Assembly: GCA_040902535.1 (NCBI GenBank)
Contig: JBBDXD010000019.1
Location: forward strand, 70,773 to 134,772
Direction: 5' to 3'
Source: Dehalococcoidia bacterium
GTDB lineage: Bacteria; Chloroflexota; Dehalococcoidia; DSTF01; JACRBR01
Length of the DNA: 64,000 bases
The notes below the pieces were generated by a model. The model worked only from the letters and a program-made list of their open reading frames with translations, did not search any database and was not told the DNA's origin. The position numbers and the translations under genes were made by a program. Of this stretch, positions 44,354 through 52,583 are shown piece by piece (the first letter of the stretch is position 1; every line of letters starts with the position of its first letter).

Positions 44354-45838
44354 ATGGCGCAGCAGTACCAGAACTTCATCGGCGGGCGGTGGGTGGACGC
44401 GCGGAGCGGCGAGCGCTTCGAACGTGAAAACCCGGCGACCGGCGCGATCACCGGCAGCTATCCGCGCTCGAGGCGTGATGACGTGCAGGACGCCGTCTGC
44501 GCGGCCCTCGACGCGCAGCAGCGGTGGCGCCGCATGCCAGCGCCCAAGCGGGGCGAGATCCTCTACCGCGCGGGAGAGATCCTGGTACGCAACAAGGAGC
44601 GTTACTCGCGCGAACTGACCGAAGAGATGGGCAAGGTCCTGCCCGAGGCGCGCGGCGACATCCAGGAAGCCATCGACATGACGTACTACATGGCGGGCGA
44701 GGGTCGGCGTACGTTCGGGCAGACGACGCCTTCCGAGCTGCCGGACAAATTCGCGATGTCCGTACGCGCGCCGGTGGGCGTCGTGGGTTGCATTACGCCG
44801 TGGAACTTCCCGATGGCGATACCGTCGTGGAAGATCATGCCGGCGCTCGTCACCGGTAATACGGTCGTCTTCAAGCCGTCGCAATACGCACCGAAGAGCG
44901 CGTACAACCTGATCAAAACGCTCGAGGAGTCCGGCATTCCCGCAGGCGTCGTCAATCTCGTGTTCGGTGAGGGCGCGGAGGCCGGCGCCGGCATCATCGA
45001 TCATCCAGCCGTCGCGCTGATCTCGTTCACGGGCTCGAACGCCGTCGGCAAGCAGATCGCCTTGCAGTGCGCGGAGCTTGGCAAGCCGGTCTCGCTCGAG
45101 ATGGGCGGCAAGAACGCGATCACCGTGCTCGACGACGCCGATGTCGCACTGGCGATCGATGGCGCGATCTGGAGCGCGTTCGGGACGACGGGGCAGCGCT
45201 GCACCGCCGCGAGCCGGATCATCGTGCAGGGCGGGGTGTACGACGAATTCGCGACGAAGTTCATCGAGCGTGCGAAGTCGATGCGCCTCGGCAGCGGGCT
45301 CGACGAATCGACCGACGTGGGGCCGGTCGTGAACCGGCAGCAACTCGAGAAGATCGCCTCGTACATGCCCGTCGGCAAGGGCGAAGGCGCGACGATCGCG
45401 ACCGGCGGCGGCATCGCGGACGGCGATCGATTGTCGAACGGCTATTTCTTCGAGCCGACGGTCTTCGTCGATGCGAAGCCTTCGATGCGGATCGCGCAGG
45501 AGGAGATCTTCGGGCCGGTGACGGCGCTGATCAAGGTGGATAGCCTCGATGAAGCGATCGACGTCAACAACGGCGTGCCCTACGGACTCAGCTCGTCGAT
45601 CTACACGCGCGACGTCGACAAGGCGTTTCGCGCGATCGAGCGGATCGACACGGGGCTTGTCTACGTGAACGCAGGCACGATCGGCGCCGAAGTACACCTG
45701 CCGTTCGGGGGCACGCGCGGCACCGGCAACGGCCACCGCGAGGCCGGCACAGCGGCGCTCGAGACCTTTACGGAGTGGAAGTCCGTATACATCGACTACA
45801 GCGGCAGGTTGCAGAAGGCGCAGATCGATGATGTCTGA
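44354..45838 (+). CDS. NAD(P)-dependent aldehyde dehydrogenase
   Basis: Oxidises an aldehyde to the acid. 494 aa, full length. [14 protein letters not shown] (catalytic Asn), FTGSNAVGK (cofactor Gly loop), [16 protein letters not shown] (general-base Glu) and [13 protein letters not shown] (nucleophile Cys) are intact, as is [10 protein letters not shown]. Closest in pattern to alpha-aminoadipic/succinate-semialdehyde-type enzymes. The agmatinase-like gene 93 bases downstream would fit amine catabolism, but the exact substrate cannot be read. Confidence 0.93.
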   Translation: MAQQYQNFIGGRWVDARSGERFERENPATGAITGSYPRSRRDDVQDAVCAALDAQQRWRRMPAPKRGEILYRAGEILVRNKERYSRELTEEMGKVLPEARGDIQEAIDMTYYMAGEGRRTFGQTTPSELPDKFAMSVRAPVGVVGCITPWNFPMAIPSWKIMPALVTGNTVVFKPSQYAPKSAYNLIKTLEESGIPAGVVNLVFGEGAEAGAGIIDHPAVALISFTGSNAVGKQIALQCAELGKPVSLEMGGKNAITVLDDADVALAIDGAIWSAFGTTGQRCTAASRIIVQGGVYDEFATKFIERAKSMRLGSGLDESTDVGPVVNRQQLEKIASYMPVGKGEGATIATGGGIADGDRLSNGYFFEPTVFVDAKPSMRIAQEEIFGPVTALIKVDSLDEAIDVNNGVPYGLSSSIYTRDVDKAFRAIERIDTGLVYVNAGTIGAEVHLPFGGTRGTGNGHREAGTAALETFTEWKSVYIDYSGRLQKAQIDDV

Positions 45839-45841
45839 GCG

Positions 45842-45868
45842 GTCGTCAGTCGTCAGTCGCCGGTCGTC
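45842..45868 (+). repeat. Short imperfect tandem repeat of GTCGTCA/GTCGCCG units
   Basis: Three to four 7-base units directly after the aldehyde dehydrogenase stop. Similar CGTCAGCGCCAG repeats occur near 56639-56666. Of unknown significance. Confidence 0.4.
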
Positions 45869-45931
45869 GGGGGGACCTCGCGAGTCGAAGGCTTCCCGTC
45901 GTGCGGGTCGACGTTACGCATTGGGGGTTGC

Positions 45932-46909
45932 ATGACGGCGCCGATCTTCCGCGCGCCATCATCGCCGGCGGCGAGTCCGGCGCACGCGTACGGCGTGCTG
46001 CGGCACGGATTTGCGTCGTTTTACGCGGCGCCCGTCGTCGAAGACATGGACGACTGGCACGCCGACGTCGCGTTCGTCGGCGTGCCGTTCGACGCCGGCA
46101 CGAACGACCGGCCGGGCGCGCGTTTCGGGCCGGCGGCCGTGCGCGACGCGTCGATGCGCTACCGGCCGGAGGAATTGTGGTCGGGCTGGATCGACGCCGA
46201 GCACGGCGGTCGCATCCTGGCGGACGTCTCGATGGCGGACGTAGGCGACGTGAACGTGCGCACCGTCGACCTGCGCGAGAACTTCGACGCGATCACGGAG
46301 GCGGCGCGGATGGCGCGTCGCAGCTCGCGCGTGCAGGCGTTCATCGGCGGCGACCACGCGATCACGTTCCCGCTCGTCCGCGCCTACGAGGATACGCCGC
46401 TGACGCTCATCCAATTTGACGCGCACCAGGACTACACCGACGAGAAGTCCGGCGTACGCTTCTCGCACGACAACCACATGCGGCGCTCGAGCGAGTTGCC
46501 GCACGTGCGGCAGATCGCGAACATCGGACTGCGGGGCGTCATCGAGCATTTCGAGCCGTACGAAGCGGCGCAGCGCAACGGCGTCACGATCGTGCCGGCG
46601 GAGCGCATCGTCCGCGAGGGCGTCGATGCGGCTATGGCGCCGATAGCGGGAAGCGGTAGCGCATACGTGACGATCGACATCGACGTGCTGGATCCGTCGG
46701 GGGCGCCGGGTACCGGGTATCCCGAGCCGGGCGGCATTACCTACTATCAGCTCCGCGACGCCCTGCGGCTCGTCGCCGCGCGCTACGACGTCGTGGCGTT
46801 TGATGTCTGCGAGGTCGACCCGATCTACGACACCGCCGCCGTCACGACGCGCATCGCGGCGAAGCTGGTGCTGGATTTTCTGGGGGCCGTCTTCTCACGC
46901 TTGCAATAA
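45932..46909 (+). CDS. Agmatinase/arginase-family ureohydrolase
   Basis: Hydrolyses a guanidino compound (agmatine, arginine or similar) to urea and an amine. 325 aa. The manganese ligands are visible: His in FIGGDHAITFP, DAHQDYTD and DIDVLDPSGAPGTGYPEPGG. The N-terminal FVGVPFDAGTNDRPGARFGPAAVR is typical of agmatinases. GGGGGTTGC precedes the ATG. Confidence 0.9.
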   Translation: MTAPIFRAPSSPAASPAHAYGVLRHGFASFYAAPVVEDMDDWHADVAFVGVPFDAGTNDRPGARFGPAAVRDASMRYRPEELWSGWIDAEHGGRILADVSMADVGDVNVRTVDLRENFDAITEAARMARRSSRVQAFIGGDHAITFPLVRAYEDTPLTLIQFDAHQDYTDEKSGVRFSHDNHMRRSSELPHVRQIANIGLRGVIEHFEPYEAAQRNGVTIVPAERIVREGVDAAMAPIAGSGSAYVTIDIDVLDPSGAPGTGYPEPGGITYYQLRDALRLVAARYDVVAFDVCEVDPIYDTAAVTTRIAAKLVLDFLGAVFSRLQ

Positions 46910-46976
46910 GCACTGATGTTCTGTTAGAATCCCGCTCCCGCACTGTGCCATAATCGTCGCGAAGGGAGTCGTCGAC

Positions 46977-47411
46977 ATGCCCCCAATCGACTGGCTTAAA
47001 CTTGTTCTCTTCCCTACCGATGGAGAACCTACGGCGCTGGATCCAATCCGTATCCAGAAGGCGTTGTTCTACATCTCCCGGTCAGACCAGATTCCGTCGA
47101 CCGAGAAGTACACCTTCGTCCCATACAACTATGGCCCGTATAGCAAGGCCATTTACGACGATCTCGATGAACTCGTCGCCAATCAACTTGCGGTTCCTGT
47201 TCAGAACACATCTCGCCGCTGGAGTCAGTACCAACTTACGCCTGCGGGCACGGAACACGTACGGCAACTGATGCCGGAGATACCGGGGGAATGGGTGGTG
47301 CTCGCAGCCGAAACCCGCCACCTAGTGACTTCCCTTACGTTCAAAGCTTTGCTGCGAAGGGTCTATGCGGAGTATCCAGACTTCGCCGAGAACAGCATCG
47401 CAAACATCTAA
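46977..47411 (+). CDS. YwgA/Panacea-like winged-helix protein coupled to a proteasome-like gene
   Basis: 144 aa. DPIRIQKALFYISRSD, then YTFVPYNYGPYSKAIYDDLDELVANQLA and WSQYQLTPAGTEHVRQL, follow the pattern of YwgA/DUF4065 (Panacea-related) proteins: an R/K-x-QK-LF helix, a YxYGPYS turn and a wing ending in LT-AG. Panacea-type proteins often act as antitoxins or regulators. The match is by pattern and is not certain. GAAGGGAGTC precedes the ATG. The TAA stop shares its last base with the ATG of the Ntn hydrolase (TAATG), a tight translational coupling. The codon use is less GC-rich than neighbours. Confidence 0.65.
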   Translation: MPPIDWLKLVLFPTDGEPTALDPIRIQKALFYISRSDQIPSTEKYTFVPYNYGPYSKAIYDDLDELVANQLAVPVQNTSRRWSQYQLTPAGTEHVRQLMPEIPGEWVVLAAETRHLVTSLTFKALLRRVYAEYPDFAENSIANI

Positions 47412-48169
47412 TGACGATTGTATGCGCGCTCATGGCGAAGACCGGCGTTGCAATCGCCGCTGACAGTCAAGCAACAGACCTCGAAGCCGGAATCAAGATT
47501 GTTGCCGACGATAAGCTGTGTCGACTCGGGACTCATCTTGTCTGGGGGTTCTCCGGCGCTGTCGGCCTTAAACAATTGATACGTCCCGCACTAGAGGCGG
47601 CACACGCGCCCGACTGGAAGCGCAAAACGATCGCAGAGCTTAGGATGCCCATCCCGGAACGCATAGCCACGGTTCGTAAGGCGGTCGCCGCTCAGCACTT
47701 GATCGCTCAAGCGCTTCCCTCGGCCGAAGCGATGGTCGTCGGCGTTACCGGTCCTCCAGGTATGCTCAAGCCGTGGATCCTCGAATGCCCTAGCGACAAT
47801 ATCGCGCAAGAGCATTTTCGCTTCTGCGCCATCGGAAGCGGAAAGAAGGCTGGGTATCACGGCTACGAGTCGCTCCGCCACTATGAGCCCCACGAGCAAC
47901 CCATCGGGCTGGCGAAACTCTTTCTGTTCCGGATCATGGACGACGCGATCAGAGCGGAGGGATTCGGCGTCGGGGGCCAGATCCACCTTTGGAGCGTCAC
48001 TAATGATGGTGCTGTAGAGGAGCCAGGCCCCGCGATGGAGGATCTGGCGCAACTGCTGGACCAATGGCGGCAGACTGAGAAGGAAGGACTCCGAGGGCTG
48101 ATGAAGCCGCCCGGGGACGAGCCGGGCGCGGAAGCGCTCGACACCGAGACTGAAGAATCTTCAGCCTAA
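47411..48169 (+). CDS. Proteasome-beta-like N-terminal-nucleophile hydrolase
   Basis: 252 aa. After Met removal the protein begins Thr1 (TIVCALMAKTGVAIAADSQAT), with Asp17 exactly where proteasome beta subunits have it. A Lys follows at 34 (ADDKLCRLG), one residue off the canonical Lys33. HLVWGFSGAVG replaces the usual LAIAGLVGD strand, and FCAIGSGKKAG matches the family AIGSGS turn. A helical tail of about 60 residues ends in an acidic EAEE-like stretch. No HslU, Mpa/ARC or Pup gene is nearby, and this is not HslV (which begins TTI). I infer a threonine peptidase working with the upstream YwgA-like protein. Its stop overlaps the convergent DUF6285 gene by 4 bases. Confidence 0.85.
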   Translation: MTIVCALMAKTGVAIAADSQATDLEAGIKIVADDKLCRLGTHLVWGFSGAVGLKQLIRPALEAAHAPDWKRKTIAELRMPIPERIATVRKAVAAQHLIAQALPSAEAMVVGVTGPPGMLKPWILECPSDNIAQEHFRFCAIGSGKKAGYHGYESLRHYEPHEQPIGLAKLFLFRIMDDAIRAEGFGVGGQIHLWSVTNDGAVEEPGPAMEDLAQLLDQWRQTEKEGLRGLMKPPGDEPGAEALDTETEESSA

Positions 48170-48555
48170 ACCGTGATCCACTCCGGGTTGCTGACTTCCA
48201 GCTTGGCGTACACGGTGTCCCGCACGTGCGCGAGCACGAGCGCGCGGAACTCGCCGGTGTCGGCGTCACCTTCGCGGATGCGCGCTGCTAGCTCTTCGTT
48301 GCGGGTGCGGAGCGCCTGGCGCAGCGCTTCGAGGGTGCGCGGGCGCTCGGACGCGCCGAGGACCACGTCGAGGCCGCGCCATTCGGCGTCGAGCTGGCGC
48401 TCCTCGTGTTGCAGCTCGCGCCGCACCGTGCGGATGACGTTCGACGCGACGCGCGCGTTGTACTTGCGTGCGCCATCGAGCCACGGCACGAACTGGGTAT
48501 CGAGCAGGAGTTCGACGGCGCGCAGCAGCTCGTCGACGCTCGGGCGGTCGTGCAT
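48166..48555 (-). CDS. DUF6285-like small protein
   Basis: 129 aa, helical: RPSVDELLRAVELLLDT, NARVASNVIRTVRREL and ALRTRNEELAARI. The name is used because this short protein regularly follows an aminoglycoside-phosphotransferase-like gene in fatty-acid-type operons, as here. It is the last gene of the minus-strand operon. Confidence 0.7.
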   Translation of the reverse strand: MHDRPSVDELLRAVELLLDTQFVPWLDGARKYNARVASNVIRTVRRELQHEERQLDAEWRGLDVVLGASERPRTLEALRQALRTRNEELAARIREGDADTGEFRALVLAHVRDTVYAKLEVSNPEWITV

Positions 48556-48576
48556 GTTTGCCTCCTTATTCGCCGC

Positions 48577-49587
48577 TCACTCGATGAGCGAGAGCAGTTC
48601 CCATTCGGTCTCTGCGGTGCGACGCCCGATGCTCGCCAGTTCGACGCTGTCAGAGCGTCCATCGAGGTAGGTGCGCGCCTGGCTGATGCAGATGATGCCC
48701 CATCGCAGGTTGCCGAAAATCTCCCAGAAGCGCACGCGCTCGGGATCCACCTGCACGCCGCCCGCAGTCTCGTACGCGGCGAAGAACTCCTCGCGTTCGC
48801 CGATGCCGCCGACCGGCTTGTCGCCGCCGAAGCGCCACGACCGCACCGACATCCACGCCAGGTCCTCCATGGGGTCGCCGGCGTGCGCCAGCTCCCAGTC
48901 GAGGATGAGTTGCACGCCGCTCGCGTCGAACAGCACGTTGCCCATGCGATAGTCGCCGTGCACCAGCGTACGGCGCGCGGCGGGCGGCGGCAGGCGCGCG
49001 CCGAGCCATCGCAACGCCAGTTCGAACGCCGGGTGCGGCTCGGGTGCGAGCGTGCGGAACGTCTGCTCGTAGCGCGCCAGTTCGTGCGCAACCGGCGACT
49101 CGCCGGCGGGCGGCGCGGGCAGCGTCTCGATACCGGGCGCGGTGAGCGGGATCGCGTGGATCTTCGCGAGGATGCCGCCAAGCTGCGACGTCAGCACGGT
49201 GCGCGTGTGCGCGTACGCGTCTTCGCGCAGGAGCCGGCGTGGCAGGGTCTCGCCATCGACGCGGCGGACGAGGAAGAACTCGCCGCCGAGGGAGTCATCG
49301 CCAAAGAACATGGGCTCTGGCGCGGGGACGCCGGCCTCGCGCGCGGCTTCGAGCAGCCGGTACTCAAGCAGGCGCGATGCCGGCGTCAGCGCCGCGCGCG
49401 CGTCGTGCTGCAGGATCAGCGGCAACGTCTCATCGCCGATCGCGGCATCGAGCGACCACGTCTCGCGCGATGCGCCGCCCGTCAATCGCCGCAGATCAGA
49501 GATGCGCACCGCAGGCCCGCCGGTCGAGCGCTCCAGGAACGCTTCGAGGCGGCTCGTCAGTTCTTCAGGCGTGCCGTCAGGCGTCAC
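48577..49587 (-). CDS. Phosphotransferase of the ACAD10/11 APH-like family
   Basis: 336 aa, protein-kinase-like fold. LTGGASRETWSL (nucleotide loop), TLVHGDYRMGNVLFD (catalytic HGD-x4-N) and LILDWELAHAGDP (metal-binding DWE). Relatives are found with acyl-CoA dehydrogenases and may phosphorylate hydroxy-acyl substrates. Its start overlaps the end of the upstream gene by 11 bases. Confidence 0.88.
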   Translation of the reverse strand: MTPDGTPEELTSRLEAFLERSTGGPAVRISDLRRLTGGASRETWSLDAAIGDETLPLILQHDARAALTPASRLLEYRLLEAAREAGVPAPEPMFFGDDSLGGEFFLVRRVDGETLPRRLLREDAYAHTRTVLTSQLGGILAKIHAIPLTAPGIETLPAPPAGESPVAHELARYEQTFRTLAPEPHPAFELALRWLGARLPPPAARRTLVHGDYRMGNVLFDASGVQLILDWELAHAGDPMEDLAWMSVRSWRFGGDKPVGGIGEREEFFAAYETAGGVQVDPERVRFWEIFGNLRWGIICISQARTYLDGRSDSVELASIGRRTAETEWELLSLIE

Positions 49588-50563
49588 CTGGCTCGACCTG
49601 ATCGAGGTACTCCGAGAGCCCGTAACCGACGGCGTCGCCGCAGCGGAACTCCGTCATGCCCTCGCCGACGTGCGTCGTCATGCCTTCGCGGCGATTGCGC
49701 AGCGGGATGAAGCCCATCACCTTGCCGGACACGTCGAGCTTCTCGCCGGCGGCCGTCGTCACGTGCGCAACGAGGTTGCGGTGAAACAGCCCGTTGTCTT
49801 CGAAGTCCGTCTCGATCTCGACGTTCGCGATGCGCTCGAGCCTGTCGCCGCGCACGACGACGCCGCCCTGCGTCGTTTCGTCGGGCGAGCGCCAGATCTT
49901 CGACACCATCATGCCGAAGTCCGGGGCGAAGTTGATGGTGAGCCATCGATACGAGTGGATCGCCTGCCAGTACCGGGGGCCCCACGAGTGGTCGCGCAGC
50001 CCCAGCCCGTCGATCGGCATGATTTCGCCGTCAACGTCGATGGTGCCGCTGACGGCCATGTGCTGCTCGTAGTGCGCCTTCGCGAACTCCTTCTCCGGGT
50101 CGACGACCTTGTGATTGCGACCGCTGGAGCCGTACACGGGCCCCGCCGACGCGTGCACGAGGTCGAGCTTCACTTTCTTGAACGGATTGTTGCGAAACGC
50201 CTCGCGCGGGTCGGCCATTTGCGCCGGCTCGGTCAGGTACACGGCGTGGCCGTCGTACGTGGTGCGCAGCTTTTCCATCGGTTCGATGACTTCGAATCTC
50301 ATGCCGCCGGCGTCCATCGCGTCGTTGTGCGAGATGTCGGCGCGCTTGAACTGGAAGAGCACGCTGCCATCGGGCATGTAGAGCGTCATCGTCATCTCCG
50401 CGTAGCCCTCGTTGGCGCGGTTGCCGAGCCGGACGAAGCCGCCGCTGTTGCGGGCGCGGTCGAAGAAGTTGAAGTACATGCTCTCGTTGAAGTTCGACTC
50501 CGGCCCCAGGGGGTGCGTGTAGTCGTCCTGCGCCGAGAGGTCACCGAGGATCGTCGCGACCAT
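49577..50563 (-). CDS. DUF7064/7065-like protein (CrtC-related fold)
   Basis: 328 aa with many beta strands. MYFNFFDRARNSGGFVRLGNRANEGYAEMTM and GLGLRDHSWGPRYW are the recognisable motifs; RDHSWG occurs in the hydroxyneurosporene-synthase/AttH-type lipocalin-like superfamily. These proteins accompany SDR and phosphotransferase genes in terpenoid or steroid-like catabolic clusters, which matches the neighbours here. Enzymatic role unknown. Confidence 0.75.
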   Translation of the reverse strand: MVATILGDLSAQDDYTHPLGPESNFNESMYFNFFDRARNSGGFVRLGNRANEGYAEMTMTLYMPDGSVLFQFKRADISHNDAMDAGGMRFEVIEPMEKLRTTYDGHAVYLTEPAQMADPREAFRNNPFKKVKLDLVHASAGPVYGSSGRNHKVVDPEKEFAKAHYEQHMAVSGTIDVDGEIMPIDGLGLRDHSWGPRYWQAIHSYRWLTINFAPDFGMMVSKIWRSPDETTQGGVVVRGDRLERIANVEIETDFEDNGLFHRNLVAHVTTAAGEKLDVSGKVMGFIPLRNRREGMTTHVGEGMTEFRCGDAVGYGLSEYLDQVEPGDA

Positions 50564-50697
50564 GTGTCACCTCGCGTTTAGCGTCCACGTCGGGTTGGTG
50601 CGGACGGATCGAGTGTAGGGGAAGCGGCGGGCGAGAGAAAATGGCGCCCGCGATGATGCGGTGAGTTCAGATTCTCGACGCGACTCTCGGCCGCGCG

Positions 50698-51510
50698 CTA
50701 CCGGGCGAGCAGTCCCGCATCGATGACGAACTGCGAGCCGGTGACGAACCGCGCGCGGTCGGAGGCGAGATACAGCACCGCCTCCGCGACGTCCTCCGGC
50801 TCGATCCACGGCACGGGCAGCAGGTTGCCGGCGGAGCGCTCCGCGACTTCCCGGGGCGTCAGGCCTTCCATCTGCGCGAGGCCGTCGTTCATGGGCGTGT
50901 TGACGCCGGTGGGATGAATCGAGACGACGCGGATGCCGTGCGGCGCCAGTTCGATCGCCCAGGAGCGTGTCAGGCCGGTGAGGCCCCACTTGGATGCCGC
51001 GTAGTGGCTCAGCCTGTTCATGCCGCGCAGCCCGGCAACGGACGAGTTGTTGATGATGACGCCGGACTGCTGCCGGATCATCACCGGAATCACGCGCCGC
51101 GCGACGAGCCAGCTCCCCTTGAGGTTGATGTCGATCATCGCGTCCCAGGCGTCCTCGGTGAGTTCGTGGGTGAGGCCGTAGGCGCAGATGCCGGCGTTGT
51201 TGAAGAGAATATCGACGCGACCGAACTCGGCGACCGTCGCATCCACGGCCGTCGTGATCGACGCGTCGTCGCGCACGTCGCCCACGAACGTCAGGCAGTC
51301 CGATCCCGACTCGCGGCATGCGGCCTGCAGCTCGCGCAGGTCGTCCTGCGATCCGAGTTCGTACGCCGGATACGGCAGCGGCTTCGCGACGTCAAAGGCG
51401 GCGATGCGCGCGCCTTCACGAGCGAGCGCCAATGCGACGGCTCTGCCCTGTCCGTGCGCGGCGCCCGTGATGAACGCGACTTTATCCGTGAACTCTCGTT
51501 CTGCCATCAC
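50698..51510 (-). CDS. SDR oxidoreductase with a mycofactocin-type insertion
   Basis: 270 aa. VAFITGAAHGQGRAVALAL, NNAGIC, NNSSVAG and YAASKWGLTG with Ser-Tyr-Lys. The long insertion after the second strand (AFDVAKPLPYPAYELGSQDDL) and the GQGR-type motif are typical of mycofactocin-coupled SDRs, which hold NAD permanently. No mycofactocin genes are in the window. The ATG overlaps the stop of the CMD gene (ATGA). Confidence 0.85.
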   Translation of the reverse strand: MMAEREFTDKVAFITGAAHGQGRAVALALAREGARIAAFDVAKPLPYPAYELGSQDDLRELQAACRESGSDCLTFVGDVRDDASITTAVDATVAEFGRVDILFNNAGICAYGLTHELTEDAWDAMIDINLKGSWLVARRVIPVMIRQQSGVIINNSSVAGLRGMNRLSHYAASKWGLTGLTRSWAIELAPHGIRVVSIHPTGVNTPMNDGLAQMEGLTPREVAERSAGNLLPVPWIEPEDVAEAVLYLASDRARFVTGSQFVIDAGLLAR

Positions 51511-52076
51511 TCCTCGCCCTCAACGGCGGCGGCGCCCCTTCGGTATGGCGCCAGGTACGTGTCCAGATCGACCTCCAGCGCGTTGTTGACGATGTTCGTC
51601 GCGACCATCATCGCGCCGAAGGCGGTGAGCGCGACGATCTGTTCGGCGTTGAACGTCGCCGCGAGGCGGTCGTACAGTTCGTCAGGGACGCGCGCCAACG
51701 GCCTCGCGAGCGCCAGCGCGTAGTCGACGACGGCCTGTTCGCGCGCATCGAGCGGCGGCGCGTCGGGTGTGTCACCCGCGTCCTGGAGGAGGCGGCGGAA
51801 GAACGTCGAACAGATGAGACAGTCCGTCTCCGCCGAAATGGCGTGCGAGAAGAGGTTGGTCAGCCGCTCGCCGAGGAACGGCTGCACGGCATCGCGCAAG
51901 GGATACCACCCCATGAGCGCGCGAAACGCCGGCTGCGAGTGCAGCAGGGTCTGCTTCATGTTCGTCATGCGACCGTGCTCGCTGACGACGCGATCGTAGG
52001 CTGCGCGGGCGTCTGGCGGCGCGTCGTCGTACTCGACCGGGCGGATACGCGGCATGAACGTGTGCTCCTGCGTCAC
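51507..52076 (-). CDS. Carboxymuconolactone decarboxylase (AhpD-like) family protein
   Basis: 189 aa helical protein. SAETDCLICSTFFRRLL has the CxxC redox motif of AhpD-like members, followed later by ARVPDELYDRLAATFNAEQIVALTAFGAMM. It could be an alkylhydroperoxidase-type reductant or a decarboxylase. First gene of the minus-strand operon ending at 48166, and divergent from msrB. Confidence 0.85.
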   Translation of the reverse strand: MTQEHTFMPRIRPVEYDDAPPDARAAYDRVVSEHGRMTNMKQTLLHSQPAFRALMGWYPLRDAVQPFLGERLTNLFSHAISAETDCLICSTFFRRLLQDAGDTPDAPPLDAREQAVVDYALALARPLARVPDELYDRLAATFNAEQIVALTAFGAMMVATNIVNNALEVDLDTYLAPYRRGAAAVEGEE

Positions 52077-52084
52077 GCAGAATA

Positions 52085-52094
52085 TCCTATAGGA
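52085..52094. promoter_or_regulatory. Shared palindromic promoter element TCCTATAGGA
   Basis: A perfect 10-base palindrome in the short gap between the divergent CMD gene (start 52076) and msrB (start 52124). It can supply a -10 TATAGG-like box on both strands. Confidence 0.4.
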
Positions 52095-52123
52095 GTGCGA
52101 GGAGCGTACGGACGGAGATACCC

Positions 52124-52495
52124 ATGGCCGATGTGAAGTACAACGAACTGACCGATGAAGAGCGACGCGTGATCGAGTCGAAGGGGACGGAGCGCCCGTT
52201 CTCGGGCGAATACGACGATTTCTACCAGGCCGGCACGTACGTATGCCGTCGTTGTAACGCGGAGCTTTATCGCTCCGACGATAAATTCGACGCCCATTGC
52301 GGCTGGCCCGCCTTCGACCAGGAGATCGCCGGCGCGGTCAGGCGCTTGCCGGACCCGGACGGGCAGCGCGTCGAGATCGAGTGCGCGAACTGCGGTGGCC
52401 ACCTCGGGCACGTCTTCGTCGGGGAGCGGCTGACCGAGCGCAACACGCGGCACTGCGTCAATTCCCTGTCGATGCGATTCGTGCCGGCGGGTTGA
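52124..52495 (+). CDS. msrB: Peptide-methionine (R)-S-oxide reductase
   Basis: Repairs methionine-R-sulfoxide. 123 aa. Two zinc CxxC pairs (YVCRRCNAELY and ECANCGGHLGHVF), KFDAHCGWPAF for the substrate pocket, and the catalytic Cys in RHCVNSLSMRF. CGGAGATACCC precedes the ATG. Stand-alone MsrB without MsrA beside it. Confidence 0.95.
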   Translation: MADVKYNELTDEERRVIESKGTERPFSGEYDDFYQAGTYVCRRCNAELYRSDDKFDAHCGWPAFDQEIAGAVRRLPDPDGQRVEIECANCGGHLGHVFVGERLTERNTRHCVNSLSMRFVPAG

Positions 52496-52525
52496 AGCGG
52501 CGCATTCATGATCGACTACAAGCCC

Positions 52526-52563
52526 GGAGCACCTGCGGGTCGCTGTGGCCCCGCAGGTGCTCC
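52526..52563. terminator. 14-bp hairpin between msrB and the MMPL gene
   Basis: GGAGCACCTGCGGG pairs perfectly with CCCGCAGGTGCTCC around a 10-base loop in the gap between two convergent genes; a bidirectional terminator. Confidence 0.75.
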
Positions 52564-52583
52564 GATGTTCTATTGTGTCAGCG

